Made by a program: the position numbers and the translations under genes. DNA of 34,497 bases from JAGTVB01 sp964624765. GTDB lineage: Bacteria > Pseudomonadota > Gammaproteobacteria > HK1. Shown piece by piece: positions 8,404 to 16,300 of the stretch; position 1 is the first letter of the stretch, and each line of letters starts with the position of its first letter. The notes beneath the pieces were generated by a model, which was not told the origin of the DNA, made no database searches, and saw only the letters and a list, made by a program, of their open reading frames with translations. Location of the stretch: the NCBI GenBank assembly GCA_964624765.1, contig CAZUZO010000015.1:1-34497 (forward strand), written 5' to 3'.

Positions 8404-8802
8404 TCACTGCTCGGCTGGGACTTCTGGAGTTTCGACTTCCTCCTGCATCGGTTCGCCCTCAGCAGGGGCCGCCTTCTTTTCCGTCGCCTTCGGTTCGACG
8501 ACAGCGGCGGGAATAACGATCGGCACCACGACGACCGGCGCGGACGCTAACGGCACCCCCCAACCAGGATAGCCCCAATCACCCCCCCATCCCGGCCCCC
8601 CCCAGGGATAACGCCAGTAGGGACCGCTGGCCCAACTCGGATAGTAGCGATACCCCCACGGGTTACCGCCCCAACCGCCCCAGCCATACCCCCCCCAGGG
8701 TCCACCGCCTCCCCAAAAGGCTTTGCTGGTCTGCAGCGGGAAAGTAGCTGCCATAACCACCATCAACACCCCGAACACTCTCGTTAGGCTTCTCATCATC
8801 AT
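8404..8802 (-). CDS. Sulfur-globule-protein-like secreted protein (Gly/Trp/Tyr-rich)
   Basis: 132 residues. The signal peptide (about 1-28, ending in QTSKA) is followed by a low-complexity Gly/Trp/Tyr/Pro region (starting FWGGGGPWGGYGWGG). A hydrophobic APVVVVPIVIPAAVV segment and an acidic, Pro/Glu-rich tail come next. Composition, signal peptide and the VVVP motif resemble the Sgp coat proteins around periplasmic sulfur globules in Allochromatium and relatives. It shares the WGGGGPWGG start and VVVP end with the protein at 10221-10523. AAGGAG lies 7 bases before the first of three consecutive ATGs. The acidic tail is not typical of the Sgp proteins I know. It could instead be another glycine-rich envelope protein. 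Confidence 0.7.
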   Translation of the reverse strand: MMMRSLTRVFGVLMVVMAATFPLQTSKAFWGGGGPWGGYGWGGWGGNPWGYRYYPSWASGPYWRYPWGGPGWGGDWGYPGWGVPLASAPVVVVPIVIPAAVVEPKATEKKAAPAEGEPMQEEVETPEVPAEQ

Positions 8803-8938
8803 CCTCGTTCTCCTTGATTCGCCATAGCGAGTCGAAGGTTAGAAGACACCAGCAATTAGTGCAACCTCTCAGGAAACAAAACTGAAAGCAGCCGTTTTCA
8901 TGTCACCTTAGTACCTCACGCGCGTTTCTTACAGAACA

Positions 8939-8960
8939 CCAACCCCGCGCGCGGGGTTGG
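8939..8960 (-). terminator. Perfect 22-bp palindrome, possible terminator
   Basis: Two perfectly self-complementary 11-bp arms (ccaaccccgcg and its complement) lie about 135 bases beyond the stop of the minus-strand gene at 9094-9741 and upstream of the minus-strand gene at 8404-8802. On the minus strand it is followed by a weak T-rich stretch (tgttct). It could terminate the upstream gene. A perfect palindrome of this length could also be a dimeric protein-binding site or a cruciform. Confidence 0.4.
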
Positions 8961-9093
8961 GATGCTCAAAAACAACATCTTGACGAACCTGGTCAACCAT
9001 GGAACGCCGCTATCGGATTGCGTAGCAGGCTTTTTCACGAGCTCTGGACCCTCCTGCCGAGCGATCGAACATGTGATGGGTTGCCAGGAGTTG

Positions 9094-9741
9094 CTACCAA
9101 GGAAAAAAGGAATTCATGTAAGACATGGGGCGTGCGAAATGATAGGTGCCGACGGCCATATCGCGGCTCATGGTAGTGGTATTGACCGTCATGGCATGCA
9201 CCGCCTGATTCATGGCCGTGACCGATAGGTTGAGGTCAGCGATGGTCTTGTTCATTTCGGACATGTTGACCAACATCGGCTTGAGGGTGTCCATCTTCTC
9301 CGACATGTCGCCGACGTTTCCTTCCATGACGGCAATATGTCCACTCATGCGCGCCACCGTTGTATCCATCGTGCGGATATTGTCAGCCATCTCGTGGATA
9401 CGGGTGGTCATCGATTCAACACTCTCGGCAAGCTGCACGACACTGGTAGCCATCTTGTCCATATTGTCGTCCATCCTAGGGTCCATAGCCACCGCCATGG
9501 TGTGCATATCTTGGGTCAAGCTGAAGATCAAGAAGAAGCCGTAGGCTGCGAGGATGATGAACGCGAACAAAGAGGGGTATACCACCAGCTCCCAACGGCG
9601 CGCGCTCGCCTCGAAACTCCTGGCAAAACGCTCAAGGGCAGCAGCGTCGCCGCCGGCCAGCGCAACGTTGGAGGGACCTGGCGAGGCTGGTTCGGGTGGT
9701 GAGGATGTCGATGTGCCCATATCGGGATCTTTGGTCGGCAT
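9094..9741 (-). CDS. Membrane-anchored methionine-heptad coiled-coil protein, unknown function
   Basis: 215 residues. GGGAG lies 6 bases before the ATG. A Pro/Ser-rich cytoplasmic N-terminus (1-50) is followed by one membrane helix (about 52-75; YPSLFAFIILAAYGFFLIF), a long helical region (78-195) and a conserved-looking aromatic end (HFARPMSYMNSFFPW). Methionine makes up 24 of 215 residues. Met falls at exactly 7-residue intervals at 111, 118, 125, 132, 139 and 146, with Ile/Val at 115, 122, 129, 136 and 143, giving a heptad coiled coil with a methionine core. I do not recognise a named family. Its position between two sulfur-globule-like genes suggests an envelope role linked to sulfur storage, or possibly metal or redox binding through methionine. 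Confidence 0.75.
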   Translation of the reverse strand: MPTKDPDMGTSTSSPPEPASPGPSNVALAGGDAAALERFARSFEASARRWELVVYPSLFAFIILAAYGFFLIFSLTQDMHTMAVAMDPRMDDNMDKMATSVVQLAESVESMTTRIHEMADNIRTMDTTVARMSGHIAVMEGNVGDMSEKMDTLKPMLVNMSEMNKTIADLNLSVTAMNQAVHAMTVNTTTMSRDMAVGTYHFARPMSYMNSFFPW

Positions 9742-9829
9742 TGGATCTCCCTCGAGACCGTTGGAGCGCTGCGGCGCCTTTGACGGTCATTTGACCTCGG
9801 CGCAGCCGCGAAGTTGTCACCCTCTGAAT

Positions 9830-9905
9830 ATTAGACATTATCGGAAACTGCCCCGTCCATGAGCTTTTCTGCGGCATAAACTCGGGTTGCCGATAATGTC
9901 TATTA
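9830..9905. repeat. Short inverted repeat element (attagacattatcgg ends)
   Basis: The arms are 9832-9844 (tagacattatcgg) and 9890-9902, a perfect 13-bp inverted match about 45 bases apart. The left arm and its flank (9830-9859) also match 27690-27719 in inverted orientation at 28 of 30 positions. It may be a small mobile element or the terminal repeat of a former transposon. It occupies the spacer between the Met-rich gene and the second sulfur-globule-like gene; the rest of 9742-10124 shows no gene. Confidence 0.6.
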
Positions 9906-10124
9906 CAAAATTATTATATCCCCATTCTGCTTGATTATTGGGTATTCTGACAGACACACCACCATCCAGGACCTGCTGATAACAGAAGCCCTTGCATTTT
10001 TTACTCGATTTGCCAACCCATAAGCCGCTGATATATCAGTATCGGTGCCCGACCACGCATCCCTCTAGAGCGGTTCGCTGGCAACAGTTGACCGACTTGG
10101 CGAAAGAGGGAAGCGCAATTCTTC

Positions 10125-10153
10125 TTGACAATATCAGAACTTACTTATATTCT
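10125..10153 (+). promoter_or_regulatory. Candidate sigma-70 promoter
   Basis: A perfect -35 (TTGACA, 10125-10130), a 17-base spacer and a weaker -10 (tattct, 10148-10153) lie about 67 bases before the sulfur-globule-like gene at 10221. The surrounding sequence is AT-rich against a GC-rich genome. It would give a leader of roughly 60 bases carrying the ribosome-binding site aaagggag. Confidence 0.5.
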
Positions 10154-10220
10154 TTCAGTACGAGTATGGCACCTCCACGCTCGTAAAGAATCTTGAGCAT
10201 CAACGAAAGGGAGATACATC

Positions 10221-10523
10221 ATGAATAGGCTTTCCAAAGTGTTTGCTGCTGCGGCGGTCGTCGGTGCGATGGCAGTGCCTCTTCAGTCCGCCAATGCGTG
10301 GGGCGGTGGCGGTCCGTGGGGCGGTAATATGTTTGGGATGGACTTCGGCCAAAGCACCGGCTATGGCTATCCCTACTATGGCGGTGGCTATGGTTGGGGC
10401 GGTCCGGGGGGCGGTTATCCGGGCTACGGCTACGGCGGCGGCTATCCTGGCTACGGCTACGGCGGCTATCCCTATGGCTATGGGGCCCCCACCGTCGTAG
10501 TGCCGCAAATCCCCGCCAAGTGA
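10221..10523 (+). CDS. Sulfur-globule-protein-like secreted protein (Gly/Tyr-rich)
   Basis: 100 residues, ATG with GGGAG about 8 bases upstream. A clear signal peptide (1-26, ending in SANA) precedes a mature part that is almost all Gly, Tyr, Trp and Pro, with repeats of the type GGGYPGYGYGG and a final PTVVVPQIPAK. This matches the size, export signal and composition of the Sgp proteins that enclose periplasmic sulfur globules in purple sulfur bacteria, where repeats of Gly and Tyr form a hydrophobic coat. It has its own promoter candidate. Other glycine-rich secreted proteins share the composition, so the identity rests on the signal peptide, the WGGGGPWGG start, the VVVP end and the paired paralogue. 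Confidence 0.75.
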   Translation: MNRLSKVFAAAAVVGAMAVPLQSANAWGGGGPWGGNMFGMDFGQSTGYGYPYYGGGYGWGGPGGGYPGYGYGGGYPGYGYGGYPYGYGAPTVVVPQIPAK

Positions 10524-10589
10524 GGTAACCTTCCTTAGCAAGGCGGTGCATAGGGAGGTGTGCCGCCTCGCTTACCTGAAAGACGACCG

Positions 10590-10754
10590 CGTAAGAGCGC
10601 CTTTTGTACACTGCGGTTGTGACTCGCCCAATCCTTGGGGTTCGCCCCTTCGGGGCCAGCTTCCAGCTGTTCAAAATCGTTCCCAACGATTTTGTCGCCA
10701 CCGTACTACGCCGTGCTCTGCCGGCGCCCGCGACATCTCTCAAACAGTTTCTTA
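10590..10754 (-). repeat. Repeat family A, degenerate copy with internal insertion
   Basis: Read on the minus strand it starts taagaaactgtttgagag, then atgtcgcgggcgccggc, and later cgcagtgtacaaaaggc. It follows the order of family A copies but carries about 70 extra or divergent bases in the middle. It overlaps the last three bases of the SGNH gene at 10752-11939. Confidence 0.55.
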
Positions 10755-11939
10755 CGGGTCGGAGGGGCAGATGGCCTTTCCAATCAGGGTCGCAGCGAGC
10801 CGGTGGCCGGCGGCATTCCAGTGGCCGATGCCGGGCAATGAGTTCTCGAAGCCGTGCAACCATATCCCCGAAAAGGTGGCAAAAAACTGCATCTCAGGAG
10901 CCAGATTGAGCACTGCAAAGCCAGCGTGCTGGCCAAGAGCAGCGATCCGACGCTCGGCATAAAACAAGTCACTGACTCCAAGACGACGCTGAAACTGCTC
11001 GCGAAACCGTGGATCGGGATGAACCTGGGCTCCCGTCGTGAGCGTCACGACAAAGAATTCTGCCCCGTGGGCCCTCACCTCTTCGTGCATCTGCTCGAGA
11101 ATCCCCTCTGTGACCCGCCACGCCGCCCGCCACTCTGAGTCCTGCGGCTCCTGATAAACACGGGTATCTACCCCTGGTTCCCTCGGGGCGGCCGCCTCTA
11201 CTTCGTCGCGTTGCTGCCACTGGCGATACCAGAGCCCGAGCACATCCGTGCCGAGGTCAATTGCCTGGAGCAGCCGCGAATGATCCAAGAGTGCAAAGCC
11301 GAGGCGCCCATACCATGCCGTGCGTAACCGGTAGCTCGGTGACTGCCGAAAGGCAGTATCGACCACCAGCTGACCGTCCCGATAGACAAAGTACGGCCGC
11401 AAGGGGTCTGCGTCGAAAGCTCGTGAGTTTTCTAGGACGTCATTGCCGTGAAAGAAGGCGAGAAGCACCCAATCAGGTTGATAGGGCCAAACCCGATGGC
11501 GCAGGGTGAGCAGCTGCTGGGCAGTGCTATAGCCACTCACACCGAAGTTCAGAACCTCTATCTGACGCCCCTGGAGGGAATCGCAAGCATCAAGCTCGCC
11601 CTGGAGGAGAAACCAGAACGTCTGTTCGATCGGAACCTGCACCGCCTCAGCGAAGGAATCGCCCAAGACAGCGATACGGAAGGTACCCGCAGGCTTTTGT
11701 TGCGGCCACAGACGGTCCCGCACACCAGCCTCGTTGATGCGTACTAAGGCCTTTCCTTCCAAGCGCTGCCAGCCCTCAGCGCCGGGTGCTGGAGCCCAAC
11801 CTCGGTCCGGATCCACCCGCTTATAAAGAGACCAATAATAGGAGAAGTCGACCGCTCGCAGGCCGACCTCTCCCACTCCCACACCCACCCCGAGGGCTAT
11901 CAATGCCCAGGCTAGATGACGCAACCCGTTGCCGAGCAC
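10752..11939 (-). CDS. Membrane-anchored SGNH/GDSL-hydrolase-like protein
   Basis: 395 residues from a GTG start preceded by GAGGG. An N-terminal membrane helix (about 7-26) anchors a periplasmic SGNH fold. Block I is GDSFAEAVQV (nucleophile S95), block II is FGVSGYST, block III is FHGNDV (N167), and block V is GHWNAAGH (H373/H379). Such enzymes remove acyl groups from sugars or lipids, or act with polysaccharide export. The Asp often found just before the block V histidine is Ile/Gly here (PGIGHWN), so the catalytic dyad or triad may be incomplete. The last codons overlap a degenerate family A repeat, so the C-terminus may be altered. No polysaccharide genes are adjacent and the substrate is unknown. 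Confidence 0.78.
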   Translation of the reverse strand: MLGNGLRHLAWALIALGVGVGVGEVGLRAVDFSYYWSLYKRVDPDRGWAPAPGAEGWQRLEGKALVRINEAGVRDRLWPQQKPAGTFRIAVLGDSFAEAVQVPIEQTFWFLLQGELDACDSLQGRQIEVLNFGVSGYSTAQQLLTLRHRVWPYQPDWVLLAFFHGNDVLENSRAFDADPLRPYFVYRDGQLVVDTAFRQSPSYRLRTAWYGRLGFALLDHSRLLQAIDLGTDVLGLWYRQWQQRDEVEAAAPREPGVDTRVYQEPQDSEWRAAWRVTEGILEQMHEEVRAHGAEFFVVTLTTGAQVHPDPRFREQFQRRLGVSDLFYAERRIAALGQHAGFAVLNLAPEMQFFATFSGIWLHGFENSLPGIGHWNAAGHRLAATLIGKAICPSDP

Positions 11940-12041
11940 AGGACCCTCGGCCGCTGGTACGGCCGTTCACCACCCGCTACTGACTAAAGCGAGAGGGCAC
12001 CTTATAGGTACCCACCGCGCCGGCGATCACCGAGGCCGCTA

Positions 12042-12187
12042 AGAAGCGGTCTTTAAAAACCACTGCGCTTGCCTGAGCTGCGTTGCGCGACGGTTCAGAA
12101 TCCTCATGTACTCCTTTGTACACTGCGGTTCTGCGCCGGCGTGCGCCTTGCTCCGCCGGCGCTCGCGACGTTTTTAAAACAGCTTCT
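12042..12187 (-). repeat. Repeat family A, full copy
   Basis: Read on the minus strand it runs from agaagctgttttaaaaacg to accgcttct, with imperfect terminal inverted repeats about 16 bp long. It aligns end to end with the copy at 17151-17295, including the shared internal cgcagtgtacaa and gcgcaacgcagct blocks. It is non-coding and lies between the SGNH gene and the Spy-like gene. A short hydrophilic ORF crossing it is an artefact of the repeat. Confidence 0.8.
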
Positions 12188-12199
12188 AAGCCTACACTC

Positions 12200-13114
12200 T
12201 CACTCAGCCGGCTGCGCCGCAGCGTCGGAGCTACCACCAGCAGCGTCCTGCCCACCTCCTGCTGGCACTGCGGGAGCAGCTCCGGGCATACCAGGCACCC
12301 CAGGCATCATACCCGGCGGCATCATACCCGGCGGCATCATACCCGGCGGCACCATGCCCGGCGGCATCATGCCCGGCGGCATCATGCCCGGCGGCATCAT
12401 GGCCGGCGGCGTCATGGCCGGCGGCATCATGGGTAAGGCCGCGCCAGGCATCGCTGGCCGGCCGTGCAGCCATTGCTTTTGCTCATCCGTGAGCACGTTG
12501 TCGACTTGCTGTCGCGTCTCGATAGCGCTGACAATCCACTGGCGGCGCAGCTCAAAGTAACGACCATAAGCATCCCCGACTGCACCCGCATCGACCGGTT
12601 CCGCGGCCCAAAGTTCGGCAATTATCTCCGATTCCTCGATCATCGCACCTTTGAGATCCCACTGCTTCTTCCTCAGCTCTTGGCCAATGCTTCGCAGCTT
12701 GGTGCGCTGCTCTTCACTGAGGTCGGGAAGCTGCGAGGCTTGCATGACGCTGCGCATACCGAAAGCCCCCTCACCCTCCATTGAATGCGCAGCCCCCCCC
12801 TGTTGACCCTGCATCATGCCTGGGCCCATCATGCTGTGAGGCCCCGGAGGAGCATACCCCATACCCGCGCCGCCGCCAGGAGGACCGCCCCACGGACCTC
12901 CTGCGTAAGGTGGAGTCCCCGCGGCGCCAGGGGGAAGCCCGTAAGGTCCAACCGGGCTCACCATCTCAATTTGCGCGAACGGTACCCCCGGCTGCACCGC
13001 AGCCGATGGGTCTGCCGCCTGCTCCCCTGCCTGTGCGCTAGCCGCACCGACAACTGGAACCGCCAGAAGAGCGGCAAGACGACCCATTCGTTGCGCCATT
13101 CCTTTCCCTCTCAT
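12200..13114 (-). CDS. Spy/CpxP-like periplasmic protein with MMPPG repeats
   Basis: 304 residues. The ATG at 13114 has GGAGG 9 bases upstream; a second ATG 15 bases on also has a fair site. The signal peptide (about 1-29, ending ASAQA) is followed by a Gly/Pro-rich linker. A helical domain (about 125-220) then has the LTxxQ-type pattern of Spy/CpxP proteins (LPDLSEEQRTKLRSIGQ and LTDEQKQWL). A PPGMM tandem repeat (about 228-262) and a Gly/Ala tail end the protein. Spy/CpxP proteins act as periplasmic chaperones or metal-responsive sensors. Methionine-rich repeats suggest copper or other soft-metal binding, which would suit the RND pump directly upstream on the same strand. That link is inference. 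Confidence 0.78.
   Translation of the reverse strand: MRGKGMAQRMGRLAALLAVPVVGAASAQAGEQAADPSAAVQPGVPFAQIEMVSPVGPYGLPPGAAGTPPYAGGPWGGPPGGGAGMGYAPPGPHSMMGPGMMQGQQGGAAHSMEGEGAFGMRSVMQASQLPDLSEEQRTKLRSIGQELRKKQWDLKGAMIEESEIIAELWAAEPVDAGAVGDAYGRYFELRRQWIVSAIETRQQVDNVLTDEQKQWLHGRPAMPGAALPMMPPAMTPPAMMPPGMMPPGMMPPGMVPPGMMPPGMMPPGMMPGVPGMPGAAPAVPAGGGQDAAGGSSDAAAQPAE
12303..12430 (-). repeat. 15-bp in-frame tandem repeat
   Basis: About eight to nine copies of a 15-bp unit (ggcggcatcatgccc with variants) encode PPGMM on the minus strand. Units vary in the third codon and at one Met/Val or Met/Thr position. Being in-frame, copy number changes would lengthen or shorten the protein without a frameshift. 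Confidence 0.9.
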
Positions 13115-13160
13115 TTTCGTGTTCCTCCGTTTCCGACTTCTCTCAACCCAATCTAGCAGT

Positions 13161-13247
13161 CCTCCAGCCCCAAGGCGCTGGAGGCTAACGACACCGACTG
13201 AAGTCCCGCAGCGAGGGAAGACAGCGCCTTGGGCACGGCTCCGTGCC
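13161..13247 (-). promoter_or_regulatory. Structured leader with competing hairpins before the Spy-like gene
   Basis: Three structures overlap. Hairpin 13161-13184 has a perfect 8-bp stem (CCTCCAGC/GCTGGAGG). A 12-bp perfect inverted repeat pairs 13169-13180 with 13222-13233 and uses the loop and arm of that hairpin. Hairpin 13232-13247 has a 7-bp stem (GGCACGG/CCGTGCC). They lie downstream of the RND stop and upstream of the Spy-like start, so they could be a terminator for the former or a switching leader for the latter. On the minus strand the CCTCC arm could also pair with the ribosome-binding GGAGG at 13124-13128. Confidence 0.5.
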
Positions 13248-13370
13248 TTCCTCCCCCAGTCGTCTCAATCTTAGCCATACAGCCTACCGTCTACGGCGGC
13301 TCCTGACAACTACGCCCAGTCATGATCGCCGAAGCGGCTCCACGCGCCATCACAGGCTCTCAAACCTTGG

Positions 13371-16300
13371 TCATGGTTTCCGCCCCGAGCAGAGCTCGCT
13401 TCCCTGCGTTGAACGCTCAGGGTCCGTCACGCTGCCCGCATGGGCTTGCGACTCGAGCGGCGCCGGTTGCTCAACGCCCCCTTCACCTGGGTGGGCAAGC
13501 GAAGCTTGGGCCACGCCTTGCCGATCCGCTGACACCAGAGTCTCCTCTTCAGCGGAGGGCACATAGAAGGCACGGCTAGCGGCCACGCAGCGTAACGGCA
13601 AAGTGAGCATGGTGAGCGTCACGGATGTCAGTGCGCCAAACAATAGCGAGATAGCCATGCCCTGAAAGATCGGGTCGAACAGGATGGCCGCCGCCCCGGC
13701 CATCACCGTCAAGTCGGTCACCCAGATCGGACGCATGCGGATCTGGCCTGCTCTGATCACCGCCTCTCGAATGTCGAGACCGCGGTGAACCTCGTTCTTG
13801 GCAAAATCGACGAACAATATTGAGTTGCGCACTTCGATCCCAGCCAACGCGATGAAACCGATCATGGAGGTCGCAGTGAACTCCGCCCCCAGCAGCCAGT
13901 GCCCTGGAACGATGCCGATGACCGTTAACGGAATGGGTATCATGACCGTAGCCGGCAGCAAAAAATTGTTAAACTCGATGACCAACAGGATATAGATCAG
14001 CACCAAGGCCGCAGCAAAGGCTAAACCAAGGTCGCGGAAGGTTTCATAGGTGACGGTCCATTCTCCCGTCCACTCGAAGCTCGACACATCGCTTGCCGGT
14101 GGCGGTCCGGTGAGCGTTCCCGACAGCACTGTTCCGTCGGGTGTACGGTAGTCTTCCAGCAACGACTCCACCCCTAGCATGCCGTAGATAGGCGCCCCGA
14201 GCCTACCCGCCATCTCTCCCACCACGTATTCCATGGGACGCAGGTCCTTGTGGTAGATAACGGGATCCTCGGGCGCTTGGAAAAAACGGCCGAGCTCGGC
14301 GAGGGGCACACTATCGCCATCAGCGGTCCTGATCGGCAACTGCCCAAGACGGCTCATCGAAGAGCGCGCCTGTAACGGAATCTGGATCACGATGGAGGTC
14401 GGCTCCAATACCCGACCCTGCTTCAGATCCCCCAGCTCGTACCCTCCCATGGCCATGTCGACATTGCGGTTCAGGCTTTCTACCGTAATGCCCCGCCGTG
14501 TCGCTTTCTCGGCGTCCACCTCAAAGCGCCAGGTAGCGTGAGGTTCAGCCATGTAGTTGTCTACGTCGACGATGTTCGCAACTTGTTCGAACAGCGCCGT
14601 CAGATCGGCCGCCACCTGACGGCGGGTCTCAGCATCCGGTCCGTACACCTCGGCGACGACGGTTTGCAGCACGGGTGGGCCTGGCGGCATCTCCACCACG
14701 GCGATACGCGCTCCGAGTTCCTGGGCAATTGGAAAGAGCAGCTCGCGGGCCGCACTGGCAATCTCGTGACTGCTGCGCTCCCGTGCACGTTTATCGAGCA
14801 GCATCACCTGGATATCGGCATGCCAGGCCTCATGACGCCGGTAATACTGGCGGACCATGCCGTTGAAATTAAAGGGGGACACGGTGCCCACATAGATCTG
14901 TAGGGCGGTCACCTCGGGCATGCTGCGCAAGCGTTCGCTCAAGCGGCGCGCCACGTTGGCCGTCACCGGCAGCGCCGTGCCCTCCGGCATGTTGATCACG
15001 ACGTTAAATTCTGGCTTGTTATCGAACGGTAACATCTTGACCGTCACCGCCTGGGTATAGAAAAGCGAGCAGGCCAGCAGGAAAGCCACCACTACACCAC
15101 TAAACAACAGCCAGGCCAAGGGGCGACTGCGAACGAAGGGGGTGACGATAGGGCGGTAGACACGTCCGATGATCTCTTGGACTTTCTTCTCCTTTTGCTC
15201 GGCGCGTTGCAGCGCCTCTAGCTTCGGCCGCAGCTTATAAGAGAGCCATGGCGAAAACACAAAAGCGGCCAACAGCGAAAAGCTAATCGCCACCGATCCG
15301 AGTGCGGGGATAGGCAGCATGTAAGGGCCCATCATGCCGCTGACGAACCCCATCGGCAGCAGTGCCGCGAGCACCGTCAGCGTGGCGATGATAGTCGGAT
15401 TACCGACCTCTCGCACGGCATCGATCGCTGTGGCGATGCTCGTGTTGTCCTCCAGCAACCAACGGCGAAAAATATTCTCCACGACCACGGTGGCATCATC
15501 CACCAGGATACCGATGGCGAAAATCAGTGCGAACAGGCTGACGCGGTCGATGGTGTAGCCCAGGGCCCATGCTGACCAGATGGTCATGAGGATGATCAGT
15601 GGTATGACGATGATGACCACCCAGGCTGGACGCCGGCCGATGGCGATCCAAGAAATGATGCTCACGGCCACCGCGGCGTGCATCAGTGCCGACAACAGTT
15701 CATTGACTTTGTCGTTGGCGGTCTTGCCGTAGTTGCGGGTGATGCTGACATACACGTTGTCAGGCACCAGTCGACCCTTTAAGCTTTCGAGACGCTCTAG
15801 CACCGCCGCCGCCACCGTCACACCATTGGTGCCCTCCTTCTTGGCTAATGCGATGGTCACCGCCGGAGCGCCATCGATGACCGGCAACGGTCCGGTATAG
15901 GCGCTACCGGTCTGATAGAACACCAGTTGACTCGTCTCTTCCGGGCCGTGCTCTAGCCGCGCCACGTCTCGCACATAGATGGGCACACCCTGGAACGTGC
16001 CCACCACCAGTCGGGCAACGTCCTCAGCTGAGCGCAAGTAACGGCCGGTAATGACCTTAAATTGCCGATCCTCGGCTTCCACCATGCCGGCACCGCGCTC
16101 GGCGTTGGCCTGACGGATCGTATCAGCCACTTGATCCAAGCTGATGCCAAAGCCGGCTAGGCGCTCAGGCAACACCTCGACCCGAAGTTGCTCGCGACTA
16201 CCGCCCACGACAAAAGCAGAACCGGTATCCTTCACTTCCTTCAAGCGTTGCAACACATCGAAAGCAAGCGAGCGGAGCACATAGTCATTCACCTCCAAAG

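Noticed and set aside
10200..10863. Arg/His-rich minus-strand ORFs opposite the Gly/Tyr-rich gene
   Set aside because: Shadows of a biased-composition gene; the plus strand has the signal peptide and promoter.
12303..12430. CRISPR array
   Set aside because: The 15-bp units are contiguous with no spacers and are in frame within a gene.
12069..12560. Collagen-like plus-strand ORF with GGIMPGGIM repeats
   Set aside because: It is the antisense reading of the 15-bp repeat in the Spy-like gene. The minus strand has the signal peptide, the LTxxQ-type motifs and a good ribosome-binding site.
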